Shown here: in pieces, positions 46,247 through 57,098 of the stretch | How the letters are laid out: the number at the start of each line of letters is the position of its first letter | Position numbering within the stretch: position 1 is the stretch's first letter | The notes under the pieces: generated by a model | Databases searched by the model: none | Told to the model about the DNA's origin: nothing | Seen by the model: the letters and a program-made list of their open reading frames with translations, nothing else | Program-made: the position numbers and the translations under genes | Source: Agaricus subrufescens | Taxonomy: Eukaryota; Basidiomycota; Agaricomycetes; Agaricales; Agaricaceae | DNA length: 64,000 nt | Reading direction: 5' to 3' | NCBI GenBank assembly: GCA_029945375.1 | Contig: CM057065.1 | Location: 1,116,001 to 1,180,000, forward strand

Positions 46247-49200
46247 ATAGCTTCGAAGACTCAATCGACCTGATTAGTCTTCAAAAGTCTAGAGGACAAA
46301 CATTATTAGTTCCACTTAAAATACATACAAACAAAGACAGTTATGAACAACCAGCATTACTTGATTCAGGAGCTGGAGGAGAATTCATTGATCACAATTT
46401 AGTAAAGAAATATGGATTGAAGAAATATCCACTTAAACATGTCAAGTATACATTAAATGCAGACGGATCAAGAAACTCATCAGGAAAATGCACTCACTAT
46501 GTTAAACTACAAATAGAAATAAATGGGAAGAAAATGACAATTACACCAAGAATAGTAGCACTTGGAGAACATGAATTATTCCTAGGAATTACATGGTTAA
46601 AGAAATTCAACCCCGAAATCAACTGGCAAGAACCTTCATTAAGATGGAGAGATGAAAAGCAACTACCCCTCAAACTATCAAAAGCACCATCTACAGCAAT
46701 TAATCGATTATGCTACGAAATTAATAAAACCAATATGTCACAACAACTATACAATAAATCAACTAAACCAAAGAAAGAATCAGATCCAAGCAAAGTAGTG
46801 CCAAAGAAATTTCACAAATTCCTAAAGGTTTTCAATAAACGAGAATCGGAGAAAATGCCACCAAGAAGATCATGGGATCATAGAATAGAAGTCAAATCAG
46901 ACTTTGAGCCAAAACGGATGCCAATATACAATCTAACACAGAAGGAAGAAGAAGAGCTAGCAAAGTTTATATCAGAAAATCTATGAAAGGGATATATCCG
47001 AAAATCCAAATCACCTATGGCATCGTCATTTTTCTTTGTAGGAAAGAAAGGAGGAGACCTAAGACCTTGTCAAGACTATTGCTACCTAAATCAAAATACA
47101 ATTAAGAATGCTCATCCGATACCAAGTATTGCAAGAATTATGGACAAACTACGAAATTCAAAATGGTTCACCAAACTTGATGTCAGACTAGGATACAATA
47201 ATGTCAGAATTCACAAAGGAGATGAATGGAAAGCAGCCTTTAGAACACCAAAAGGACTATATGAACCTACTGTCATGTTCTTTGGCATGACAAATTCACC
47301 AGCCACATTTCAATCTATGATGGATTCACTATTCAAAGACCTAATTGACAATGGAGGAGTTATTATCTATATGGACGATATACTAATCCATGCAAAAACA
47401 AAAGAACAACTGAACAAACTGACACAAGAAGTATTACAAATATTAGAAAAGAACCAACTCTATCTTAAAACAGAAAAATGCGAATTTGAAACTCAACGAT
47501 TAGAGTACCTTGGTGCTATAACAACACCAGACTCTATCGAAATGGATCCAATTAAAGTAGAAGGAATAAAACAATGGCCAACACCAAAATCAGCCAAGAA
47601 TGTCCGACAATTCATTGGATTCTGCAATTTCTATAGGAAATTCATCCATAATTATGCAACAATAGCTCAACCTCTTACCGCATTAACAAGAAAGAAAACT
47701 AAATTTGAATGGAACCCTAAAGCACAAGAAGCATTTGATAAATTAAAACAACTATTCTTAGAAAAACCAGTACTACAGATGGTTGACCAAACAAAACCAT
47801 TCGAAATAGAATGTGATGCATCAGCATTTGCAACAGGAGCAGTATTATTACAGAGAGATACAAATGGAGATAAACATCCAGTTGCATACTTCTCTAAAGC
47901 CCTAAACCCTGCAGAACGAAACTACCATGTGTCAGATCAAGAATTCCTATCAATAGTCAGAGCACTTAAAGAGTGGAGACATTATTTGGAAGGATCACCT
48001 AATCCAGTGACCATATGGTCAGATCACGAAAACTTAACAAGATGGAGAGAACCACAACAATTAAACTGAAGACAAGCCAGATGGATGCTATATATGACAC
48101 GATTCAACTATATAATTAAACATCTCCCAGGAAATAAGAATGTCTTAGCAGATGCACTCAGTAGACGACCTGATCTCACCCCAGAAGGAAAAGACAATCA
48201 AAACCTTATTGCTATACCTTCGGAGAAATTCATCAACTTCCTAACGACTGAAATAGAAAAGAAGATTCACACCATGAAAGATAAAATTACACCCAATAAT
48301 AGGTTCACAGAAGAAGATAAATCCTATAAATATCAAGGAAGGATTGTCATACCAGAAGATACAGAGTTAAAGAGAGAAATCTTAAATAGGGTACATGATC
48401 ATGAGACATCTGGACACCCAGGAATAGCTGAAACACTTTGGAAATTAAACAAAGAAGTCTATTGGCCCGGAATGAACACATATGTTCAAAACTATGTCAA
48501 AGGATGCCCAGTTTGTCAACAATATAAAATTAACTGACACCCAACAAAACCTCCAATGCAACCAATTAAAGGACCTTCTACAACTAAACCCTTTACCCAA
48601 ATATCTATGGATCTCATCACAGATTTACCACCAGATGACGGTTATGATGCTATTTTGTCCATAGTGGACCATGGACTTATGAAAGGGATAATTCTAACTG
48701 CCACTAAAAAGACAGCCACAGCAGATGACATAGCCGAAATCCTAATCGAGAAAGTATTTTCCAAATATGGAACACCACAGAAGATTATATCAGATAGAGA
48801 CCCTCGCTTTGCAGCAAAATCAATGCAAAAACTATATAAAAAGTTAAACATTAAACCAGCCTTTTCAACCGCCTATCATCCACAGACAGATGGAACTACT
48901 GAACGATATAACCAAGAAATAGAATTTTATCTTGCAGTATACACATCAAAACATCCTAACTCTTGGAAAAGAGCTATACCGATGATTGAATTTGTACATA
49001 ACACTAAACCACATTCAGGAAGACAACATACACCATCAGAACTAATATTAGGATACAATCCCCAAGCATTCATCAACAAAGAAGAATCAAACATACCTTC
49101 TATCGAAGAAAAGACACTATTCTTAGAACAAGCAAGAGAAGCAGCATTAGAAGCTCATGAACAAGCTCGACTCAAAATGGCTAACAGAAAGAATAGACCA

Positions 49201-49665
49201 TGGAACCCATTCAAAATAGAAGACAGAGTCTGGCTAGATAATAGAAATCTCCCAGTACCATATGCTTCGAAGAAACTCAACCAAAGAAGAGAAGGACCAT
49301 TTAAAATACTTCGAAGAACTTCACCAGTAACATATGAATTGGAACTACCAAAACAATGGAAGATCCACAACAAATTCCATGCTTCTCTCCTAACACCAGT
49401 GGTAGAGAACGATATATATGGAAAACATAATCCAGAACCACCACCTGTTCTGATAGCTGGAGAAGAAGAATACGAAGTAGAAGCTATCCTAAAACATAGA
49501 ATAAGAAAGACACGTCTTAGAAATAAGAAGCAATCAACAAAAATAGAATACCTAATCAGATGGGAAGGATACGGTCCAATAGAAGATTCATGGGTATCAG
49601 AAATAGATTTAGAAAATTCACAAGAGATGCTAGACAAGTATAAAAGCAACCACTATCTAAACTAA
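46243..49665 (+). pseudogene. pol: Retrotransposon Pol (protease, RT, RNase H, integrase, chromodomain), interrupted
   Basis: One frame from the slippery site to 49665. Aspartic protease: ALLDSGAGGEFID. Reverse transcriptase: [27 protein letters not shown] and YMDDILIHA. RNase [15 protein letters not shown]. Integrase: zinc-binding HPGIAETLWK and CPVCQQY, then core motifs MDLITDLPPDDGYDAI, DRDPRF and YHPQTDGTTER. Chromodomain: YLIRWEGYGPIEDSW. Three TGA codons break the frame at 46984, 48067 and 48535, at least two of them at positions where relatives carry Arg (before KGYIR and before RQARW). Without readthrough this copy cannot make full Pol. Otherwise the frame is undamaged. Confidence 0.92.
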
Positions 49666-49678
49666 CACCCCAAGCTCG

Positions 49679-51037
49679 ATGAGCAACTCTCAAGCTTCTA
49701 ACCTCACTGAATCTAAACCATCCTCTACTATCACTCTCGATGCCAGCAAACAGGAAGAAAGTGTCCAAGATCTTGGTACGCCACAACTCCAAACACCCTC
49801 TTCCACACCAACTGCGCCTCGAGGTAATGGAACTCAAAAACCATTATCCGATGAACAGATTGCCACCATTCGACAAGCATTTCTACATGAAGAAACAGCC
49901 AATCACTTTCTGTCCAGTTACGGCCGCGTTCCTCGACTCTCTTCCATGGTGTACGAGATCGGGACTCATGTTGCTGAACTCAATGCTGCAAGACGTTCAT
50001 ACCTTCAAAGAATTGAAGAAATGGACGCCTGCCTTCATGCTTTGGACCAGCATATCCCGCGCTCTCCCATTCATAATGAAATTTTCAAACACATCGCCCA
50101 AATCAATTCCTCTCCTATTTTCCCAAATCAGAACATCAGTCAATCAACTACAAACCGATATGAATTGACTTCTAGGAGTACCTCAGAACTTCACAATCCA
50201 ACAACTCCCATACCTACTATACAACTTCAACAACCTAATGAACTGGTTACACCACACCCCAGCATTCCGTCTTATCCTAATACGACAAACTATCAACGAC
50301 CTACTTACTCTCAAGGACGAGGAGCTGAAAATAGTGGACGTCCAGGTGGAACCTGCAACATATGTGGCAGAATGGGTCACTTCCCGTCGTATTGCCCGCT
50401 CTATCACTGCAGATACTGTAATACTCAAGCCCCTGGACACTTTGCCAAATTTTGCCCCAAGAATCCTTATTGCGGAATTGCAAAAAAGGATCTACCCCCA
50501 GAGGCCTTGGTATTGGTCGATGCCCTCGCTTTCACCACTAAACCCCCCTTCCCTAGTCCATACCCCTATACTTCCAGAACCAACACTACAGCTTCCAACA
50601 CCCCCTACTACACCCCCAGGACTACTTCTCCTATGACCCCAATCTCCATGCTACCACAGCAGCTCCCCAATCACACCAATTCCAATAGGGACACCAATTT
50701 ATCATCCCAACAGTCCAATCTATCGCCCCCCACCAACACCACAGGTCCAGTCACTACCACTAGCCTTGGACCAACCTACCAGCCCACTTTCAAGCCTAAG
50801 CCCAAGCCTCACACCGATAACACCACCCAACAGTATGGTAAACTCTCCACTACCATCCCTCCCACCAATCGTCACAATCGAGGAACAGATCGCTCGTCTT
50901 CCCTACACTGCAGGAATTCTAGCAAACCTAAACACCAGCGATCCCCGACACCGGGAATTTATGATCAGGTTGACGAATATGCTTATGATGATGTAGCTGA
51001 ATACAACATGATGGGAGAAGGACCTTTGGATATATGA
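49679..51037 (+). CDS. Retrotransposon third ORF, zinc-knuckle protein
   Basis: An intact frame of 452 codons between pol and the 3' LTR. The N-terminal third is predicted helical (ELNAARRSYLQRIEEMDACL). A Gln/Thr/Pro-rich linker is followed by a CCHC knuckle CNICGRMGHFPSYC and a second, variant knuckle CRYCNTQAPGHFAKFC. The C-terminus is Pro/Thr/Ser-rich and ends acidic. I see no membrane segment, so it is not envelope-like; it resembles a second nucleic-acid-binding Gag-type protein. It begins 14 bases after the pol stop. A separate plus-strand frame at 49740-50168 inside it is a shadow. Confidence 0.72.
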   Translation: MSNSQASNLTESKPSSTITLDASKQEESVQDLGTPQLQTPSSTPTAPRGNGTQKPLSDEQIATIRQAFLHEETANHFLSSYGRVPRLSSMVYEIGTHVAELNAARRSYLQRIEEMDACLHALDQHIPRSPIHNEIFKHIAQINSSPIFPNQNISQSTTNRYELTSRSTSELHNPTTPIPTIQLQQPNELVTPHPSIPSYPNTTNYQRPTYSQGRGAENSGRPGGTCNICGRMGHFPSYCPLYHCRYCNTQAPGHFAKFCPKNPYCGIAKKDLPPEALVLVDALAFTTKPPFPSPYPYTSRTNTTASNTPYYTPRTTSPMTPISMLPQQLPNHTNSNRDTNLSSQQSNLSPPTNTTGPVTTTSLGPTYQPTFKPKPKPHTDNTTQQYGKLSTTIPPTNRHNRGTDRSSSLHCRNSSKPKHQRSPTPGIYDQVDEYAYDDVAEYNMMGEGPLDI

Positions 51038-51074
51038 TTGCTAGTATAGATATACTAGCTTACGAAAGGGATAA

Positions 51075-51676
51075 TGTTATGATTATGAACAATGTTTTCT
51101 TTTACGGAAATGATTACTTATGTAATCGTTTCAATTATGCCTTTCTATTCTTGTACTGATATTTCGCTTCTTTGATTTTGATATTTCTGTACTGTCTTCT
51201 GTGCCTTGATTATGAATGAACTCTATATAAATAGTTAAGAAGTCTTATATATAGATAGAAGAACTTCTATCTAGATATCTTTAGTTTCATTAAGCTTCTA
51301 TCTCGGTCCCGAGTCATGCTTCTTGCCCTGAGGATCATTTATTAGGGATAGAGCTTCTTAGGATCAAAGTTATTAATAGATAGAGTCATGTAGTATATAA
51401 GACGTCGACTTGGCCATGTAGAAACTCCCCAACGTTTCTACTTGGTTAGGTGGAGACTCGAATATAGAGCCTTTTCTCTAACTAAAGCCTAGAAGTGAAT
51501 TAAGCCTTAATTGCTTTAATATCTTTGATATCGCTCTCTAGCTCTAGTTGCTTTGCGTATTCGGGTTACTCTGAGATATTGATCATCGAAGAGGATCCTT
51601 TGTTACGCTTAGGTAATCTGAGCATTTCCTACGACGTAACGCCCTAGCTTAGGACCGGGCCAGGGTCACTATAACA
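51075..51676 (+). repeat. 3' LTR
   Basis: 602 bp, matching the 5' LTR except for about five single-base differences. A short purine run (GAAAGGG, 51064-51070) just upstream is the probable polypurine tract. Confidence 0.95.
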
Positions 51677-51689
51677 AGGACTGCTACAC

Positions 51690-52635
51690 AATTGGAACAG
51701 TGACTGCTCCATTGATACCCCAGCTTCAACTTCCCTCAACAAGTTTGGCAAAGCTGTCGCTGGACTGCCAGGAATGAATGTGTTCTCTCCTCGCACCACC
51801 AACAGTCCCCCTTCCCTTGTGCACGCCACCTTCAAAAATAGCTCTGGCTAGCTTGAATGGACCTGAGGATCTCCGACACATTGTATCAGAGTACTTGTTG
51901 AGTTGCTTTCTTGTGAAGCAATCATAGTTGTGTTGTTTCAGGATGGTGGCAGCACGGGCAGCAGCACGTGGATCTGCAGGGATCTCAACAATGTTGGGTT
52001 CATCATCGCCACTAGAGTTGTCATCTTCTTCAGCATCTACTGACAGAGGGAATCTCTCTGATGATCTTCACAGGGAGACTCTGGCAAAGGCAGCTCTTCG
52101 TCTGAAGCATGCTCTGACACAACTTCCTCTGATGAATGCCACTCTTCATCTAAAGTATAATCTGACATATGTGCCTCTGTATCCAGGTGTTGCTCGACTG
52201 GTGCAAGCTCTGGCGATTTGGGCTCTATCACTGGAGAAGAGACAGACAGCTCTTCTTGGCACTCTGGCTTGGGTTGACCAAGCTCAGGGGACAGTTGACG
52301 TGTTGAAGGTAGAGGTTTGTCATCAGGGATGCTGCTGAAATCGAAAGGGTTGGGTTCAGCATTCATCTGATCATCATTGTCCTTGCAGTGGGCGAGGGCA
52401 AAGGGGGGAGCCTTTTCCAGGGAGAGGGGGAAAGGCAACTTGTGTTCTTCTGAGGTGCTTGGTGGTGGGTTGGACTTTGTCTTGTTAATGGGACAGAAAT
52501 GTTGACATTGCCATCAAAAGTGATGCGCGACAGGTGAGGCATTCCCTCCTTGCCCAGTTGCAACAGAAGTTTGCCTGAGATGGCACAAGATTCTTGTGGA
52601 AGTTTCCTTTGACCCTGCTCCCTGACCCCCTGCAT
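51690..52635 (-). pseudogene. Tnp2-element accessory gene D, 5' part
   Basis: Minus-strand exons encode SCAISGKLLLQLGKEG-type sequence (52,600-52,500), an acidic Pro/Ser/Glu-rich linker (52,438-52,040) and, nearest the insertion, TFIPGSPATALPNLL and VEAGVSMEQSLFQLC. The frame runs into the 3' LTR of the Ty3 element at 51676 and resumes at 43437. The gene was therefore split by the retrotransposon. Function unknown. Confidence 0.55.
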
Positions 52636-52907
52636 TAGATGAGGGTATGGAACCAGAATGTGTTCATTGGTTGTAAGTATAACTTATAGTTATAAGTCGG
52701 TATTGATGACAAGGCAACCAGGCCTGAGGGTCAAAATGCAGTGCAGGGGCAGGCATCACAGTGTAGCAGCATAGCAGAGATTGGATAACGATGGCTGGAT
52801 TTTATTTGAAGAAAATAGAGCACCTCACCAAAAAGAGGCAGTCTGTTTGAGGAAGATAACAGTTTTAGCTAAATATTATATGGTGTCAATTAATTACAGT
52901 AGAGATT
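52636..52907. other. Spacer between accessory gene D and the transposase
   Basis: No gene seen; presumed 3' flank of the transposase gene and promoter of gene D. Confidence 0.5.
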
Positions 52908-55761
52908 TCACTGACTAACCTTTACCATACGGTTTGGGCAGCACCCAGCTTGCTGATCCTCTTTCCATGCAGTTCTAGCAGTTTGCCCATTGGGAAGATG
53001 AAGATGGCCATGGTGGGTACAAACAACATCATCAGGATCCAGGTTGTAATATTGAATGTAGTGGTTCAAAGCTTCTACCTCTGAAGCATTTTGAATCAAA
53101 AAAGGGAGGCTATCATGTGGTTGGAGAAGAATATAGCCTTTTTCCAGTGGTCTTGCAGTATGTGGAAGGATGGGTTTTGTGTCATCTAAGATTGGATAGC
53201 AGGAGTAGAGGGAGTTCACAGTACATCGCTCTATAGCAATTTCCCGTAGATTTGCATAAGGGTTTGAATGAAGTTGGATATCCATGCCAAGTAGCCCAAT
53301 AAGACGTTCCATTGTCCATTGTGCATAAATCCCAGGTGGGCCAAGCCATTTTGTCTCTGGTACAAGGTGCCACAGTGTATGAAGACACTGATGCACAAAA
53401 TGCATCCTGCTGACCTTCCTTTGAACATAAAGTGTTTTGAATCCATTGAGAAAGGATATAAAGCAATTATGTGCTTCTTCCAAATCCTTGAAACTAGGAC
53501 TCCGCTGCAAGACAAGTCGTACTCCACATACAAGGTGGTAGAAATTTTGAAGGTAGGCAATGGGCAATATGCCCTCAAGAAGTGTTGGAAGATAGCTGTA
53601 GAAGTATACCATGAATTCGGAAGCTTTATAACCACTGTTCAATTTTTCTGCTGGATTTCAGGGAGGTCGGTCATAAGAAGAGGGAAGATATTTTGATAGC
53701 TCCACAACCCGTCTACCATGGGTAGTCCATACTTTGTTATTGGCAGTATCCTTGAGAACAGCCCAATCCCAAAGACCTGGATCATCTCCTGCTTTCTTGT
53801 CACAACGAAATGTGCCACACCAAAGCCCAATCAAAAGTTCTGGGATATTAAGGGCAAGAAGATGCATTGTGTCCAAGGGAAAGGAACCTGGAATTCCTAG
53901 TGGCATATTAAGACCACTAAAAATACTGGCTTTAGAAATGCCAGTAGCTTTACGAATTTCTTCAAAATTGTTTGTAGCTTGTATAATGCATAGGAGATCA
54001 GAGTTGTAGTCTGTCTGTTCAAAAAATGGGGATAGCTTGTTTAGGTCCAAGTCTTCGAAAGGTTGGCTTTGTATAGAAATATAATCATGGGGAAGTTGAA
54101 GAACAGGATAATAATGGGATGTCCTGGGTTTGTGTCACCAAGGGATGTTACAGTAGTTTTGGCATCCATGTGCACTGCTATGACCAACTAGACTGGAAAG
54201 ATAGACCATTCCAGGTGCATCTGCAGTTCCAAAATAGACTTTAGGAATACTAGTAAAGGATGTTTTTGTGGAAGCATCCCAAATTTGCAGTCCTTCTTTC
54301 TGCAATGCAGCGAGGTGATATAAGCTTGGAAAAAGAAATGAATCAATGTTTTTTGGTTTATTTGGACTGGGAATGATTCCGCCAGGAAAAATATTGGTCT
54401 TTTTGTAGTGTTTCTCTGGGGAGAGCTCCAAAATTACCCATATGAACATCCAACAGTCAGAATTGCGGTGCTCATATAGCTGAGCTCCATCAAGTGAAAC
54501 CATCAGGAGAATATCATTGTCGGTTATGTTGCCATTCTGACATTGACTGAGGTAGCCAAAACTATCGGTATAGTCATCAAGAGAAGAAAAGGAAGCAGTG
54601 GTGGAAGTTAACCTCTCCCTAGTCTTTTCCCAGCAGTATTGCATGTCGTGGGCACCTTCAGGAGTTGCATATATATTTTGAAGCTGACTTCCCAATGTGA
54701 TTGTTGTAAAAGTTTGACATGCAACTTTCTTTCCCTGTAGCAACTTTGCTGGATCCCATCGAGATGTTGCACAGGTAGGACATGCTTCGAGAGTAGAGAA
54801 TGGACCGGTATATGCAACGCAGCCCTGCAGACACATGTGATGAACAACTGTTGTAATCTGAGCAAGAGCTTTTGCATGGTTTTTGATGGCACTGTAGGAC
54901 AGAAATTCTACATTGTTGCCAACAATTTGATGCATTTCGAGTGTTGTTTGGATAACTTTCTTGTAGGTTTCATTCAATGATCCAAGAGTGTCAAGATAAT
55001 ATTTCAATGAGAACTTGAGTTGGAAATTGGAGTCAATATCAGCAAATTGCTGTGGTGGGCATCTGATTTGGGCAATATCTTCTTCTGACATTGAAGATTG
55101 TTCAAGCAAAGCATTTTCTAATTCATAGATGAATTGGTCCATAAGCTGTTTATCGGCACAGGTAATGTTTACGGGCATATTGAGGCTATTGTCAACAAAT
55201 GCTTCATCATTGCAGCCCCTGCTTTCTCTACTGCCTCCATTTGCACCTCCAACACTGCCAATCTTGGGTACGAATGGATGCCCTGATATACCCACATGGT
55301 TACTAAGAGCATCTGGGATAGGGACCGATTGTTGAAAAGAAGTGAGACCTTAGTTATGTTGCTCTACGTGGTTGGCCTGCATAATAATGAACTCTAAGGG
55401 CAGAAAAGGGGATTGATGAGAGAATACCTACCATTTCCTCAAAGCCAGAAGTGTGGGAAGTATCCTGCCTGTCAACTCCAGAGCCACAGCTATCCAAATC
55501 ATAGTCAAATTCATGCATAGAATTTTTGCTGGGGACGTTGCCATTTCCAGGAAAAAGTTGAATAGAAGATGAGGCAGGGGGTGGAGGGGGTTCTAGTTGT
55601 TCATAAGCCAACTTCTCAGCAGCTAGCTTAGCCTGATGCCGCTTGTAGGTGCGATGAGAGATGGGCTTCAGACTATAATGGCAGAAGCAGCAGCCGCATA
55701 TATAGGAAAGCCGTCTCTTGTTTTCAGCTTGTTTTCCTTTTCCTAGGACACCACGAGCCAT
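52908..55761 (-). pseudogene. Tnp2-family (CACTA/Plavaka-type) transposase, interrupted
   Basis: Transposase of the surrounding 21.9-kb element. The start is the ATG at 55761 (MARGVLGKGKQAENKRR) with a Cys/His patch CGCCFCHYSLK. The large exon near 55,295-54,135 has CLQGCVAYTGPFSTLEACP, the core VSLDGAQLYEH, PSPNKPKNIDSFLFP and FGTADAPGMVYLSSLVGH. The next exon has LDTMHLLALNIPELLIGLW and DDPGLWDWAVL. The last exon has SGYKASEFMVYFYSYLPTLL and, near the end, LPNGQTARTAWKE. Two in-frame TGA codons interrupt it: at 54135-54137, just before HKPRTSHYYPVL, and at 53658-53660, inside the motif DRPP-x-NPAEK. Relatives usually carry Arg at both places. This copy is therefore probably not autonomous. 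Confidence 0.85.
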
Positions 55762-56079
55762 GCTAGTACAAGACCACAACAGACAGTAGAGCACAGAAGA
55801 GAGCAAAACCTGGTTAAGAAAATAGGGGAGGGCTTGAACCGTGCATGTGTCCAATTAGCTGTTTTTCTGATGTCAGAAACGTCTCTCATTGGACCGGAGT
55901 GATTGTTCCCACAATGAGTGATGCCCGCACTAGTTTTTGTGATGACCATCACTGGACGAAAAATCGTCACAAATCTAAAAAATCTAAATAAGGCCCATAA
56001 ATACCAATATATCTCAGTATATCTCAATATATCTCAGTACCGTTTCTAGATATCTAGAGGGCTCAAATTGACTCAAAGT

Positions 56080-56092
56080 ATTTTTGACTGGG
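56080..56092 (-). repeat. Right terminal inverted repeat of the Tnp2 element
   Basis: ATTTTTGACTGGG, the inverted partner of the left end. Inside it is a run of ATATCTCAGTAT/ATATCTCAATAT repeats (55,990-56,040), likely subterminal binding sites. Confidence 0.9.
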
Positions 56093-56399
56093 CCTGAAGG
56101 ATCGGAAATTGACCTGCAAACTTGACAGGGTTGGAATTCCTATGTGACAAGCATGAAATTTGAATTGATGATATTTACAGACCGAAGTATCCCATTTGGA
56201 GTCTCTGAAGCTCCACCTTCACGCAGAACGTTTGTACCTTCCGCCAATAATCGACTCTGATGCAGAAGAGGCCGCTAAGCCTCCCGTTATCGCTGAATCC
56301 GAGCGTACATACACTTTTGAGCGGGGCTGGACAGAATTTAGGATGAATGTGGCGGGGAACCAAGGCGAGGCTATTGACCCGATACCAATTGAATAATAT
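56093..56399 (+). pseudogene. Tyrosinase remnant, unit B (3' part)
   Basis: Continues the remnant interrupted at 34232. It includes the last intron and the final exon (ESLKLHLHAERLYLPPIIDS, ending PIPIE), close to the unit-A end at 15466-15666. The exon itself is well conserved, but the gene has no start or copper sites. Confidence 0.88.
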
Positions 56400-57098
56400 G
56401 CTGCTCTTTGATTTTTTCCCTTCTTAGTGAGTGGTGCACAAGCGTCTTGATAAATATCACTGTAGTGCATGTTGGTTTCTTGGCGTAGAAAACTATTCTG
56501 TATTTCGTCAGACACTAGCCTTTTTATCTCTCAGTTGAGCGGGAGCAATATCCACTTCGTGCGCTCATAATGTGAGGCGCAACTGTATCAGCGTCCTTCA
56601 GTATACTCATTCGGTCACAGTTATCAATGTGGTACGAGGTTTCTTAGGAGATATCCAGGTCACTGCTCTCGGAAGAGTGAAAGATCCCTGACGAAATTTT
56701 CCAGTGGTAAGGTATGGACACCGGGGCAGATGATGAGATAAGGAATAGGGTTCCTCGAGGGCTTTGTTCATGGATGGCATAGAGGTCGATTGGTAGAAGT
56801 ATACAATCCTTCTTGAGTCACAGCGAGATAGGAATGACGCTAGAGACATAGGAGCCAACTCTGATCGGGCAAGCCTTGCAGACAGATCGAGTGATTTCGA
56901 CCAGTATCGAATTCATAACGGTCAACTCAGAAAAGACCGGCATCTACTCAAGGGAACGTGGGAAAGGGAGGGGCACTGGCAGACACAGATATAAATAGCC
57001 TGCTGTTGTTTCTAATCAATCATCTTAGCTCTCTGCTCAGCACTGCATTTCCCGTGTCAAGCAGCGGGTGCTCTTTGCCTCGGCCCTCTGCTATCGCG
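56400..57098. other. Tyrosinase-NLR spacer of unit B
   Basis: Duplicate of 15667-16433 with the same block (56528-56690) and the same leader before the NLR start (GTGCTCTTTGCCTCGGCC). Presumed promoter of NLR-3. Confidence 0.7.

Larger units (their letters stand above)
43443..51676 (+). mobile_element. Ty3-type chromodomain LTR retrotransposon
   Basis: An 8,234-bp element flanked by the 5-bp duplication AGGAC (43438-43442 and 51677-51681). LTRs start TGTTATG and end CTATAACA. The order gag - protease - reverse transcriptase - RNase H - integrase - chromodomain identifies a Ty3 chromovirus of the fungal genome. A third open frame follows pol. The two LTRs differ at only about five positions in 600, so the insertion is recent. 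It is nested in accessory gene D of the Tnp2 element. Its pol frame is broken by three TGA codons. Confidence 0.96.
34233..56092 (-). mobile_element. Giant Tnp2/CACTA-like (Plavaka-type) transposon carrying a TET/JBP gene
   Basis: A 21,860-bp element including a nested retrotransposon. The ends are inverted: CCCAGTCAAAAAT at 34233-34245 and ATTTTTGACTGGG at 56080-56092. The flanks carry a 7-bp duplication CCTGAAG (34226-34232 and 56093-56099). The empty site is preserved in the unit-A tyrosinase at about 15363 (ACCTGAAGGATCG), so the borders are certain. All its genes lie on the minus strand: Tnp2 transposase, an accessory gene, captured host fragments, a TET/JBP dioxygenase and a second accessory gene. 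A 7-bp duplication is longer than the 2-3 bp usual for CACTA elements. Confidence 0.92.

Noticed and set aside
49679..51037. Envelope-type gene after pol
   Set aside because: No signal peptide, membrane segment or glycoprotein pattern; CCHC knuckles point to a Gag-like nucleic-acid-binding protein.
37084..54137. UGA as a sense codon or selenocysteine
   Set aside because: Intact genes in the same window end normally and contain no internal UGA; the codons occur only in decaying elements and sit where Arg is expected.
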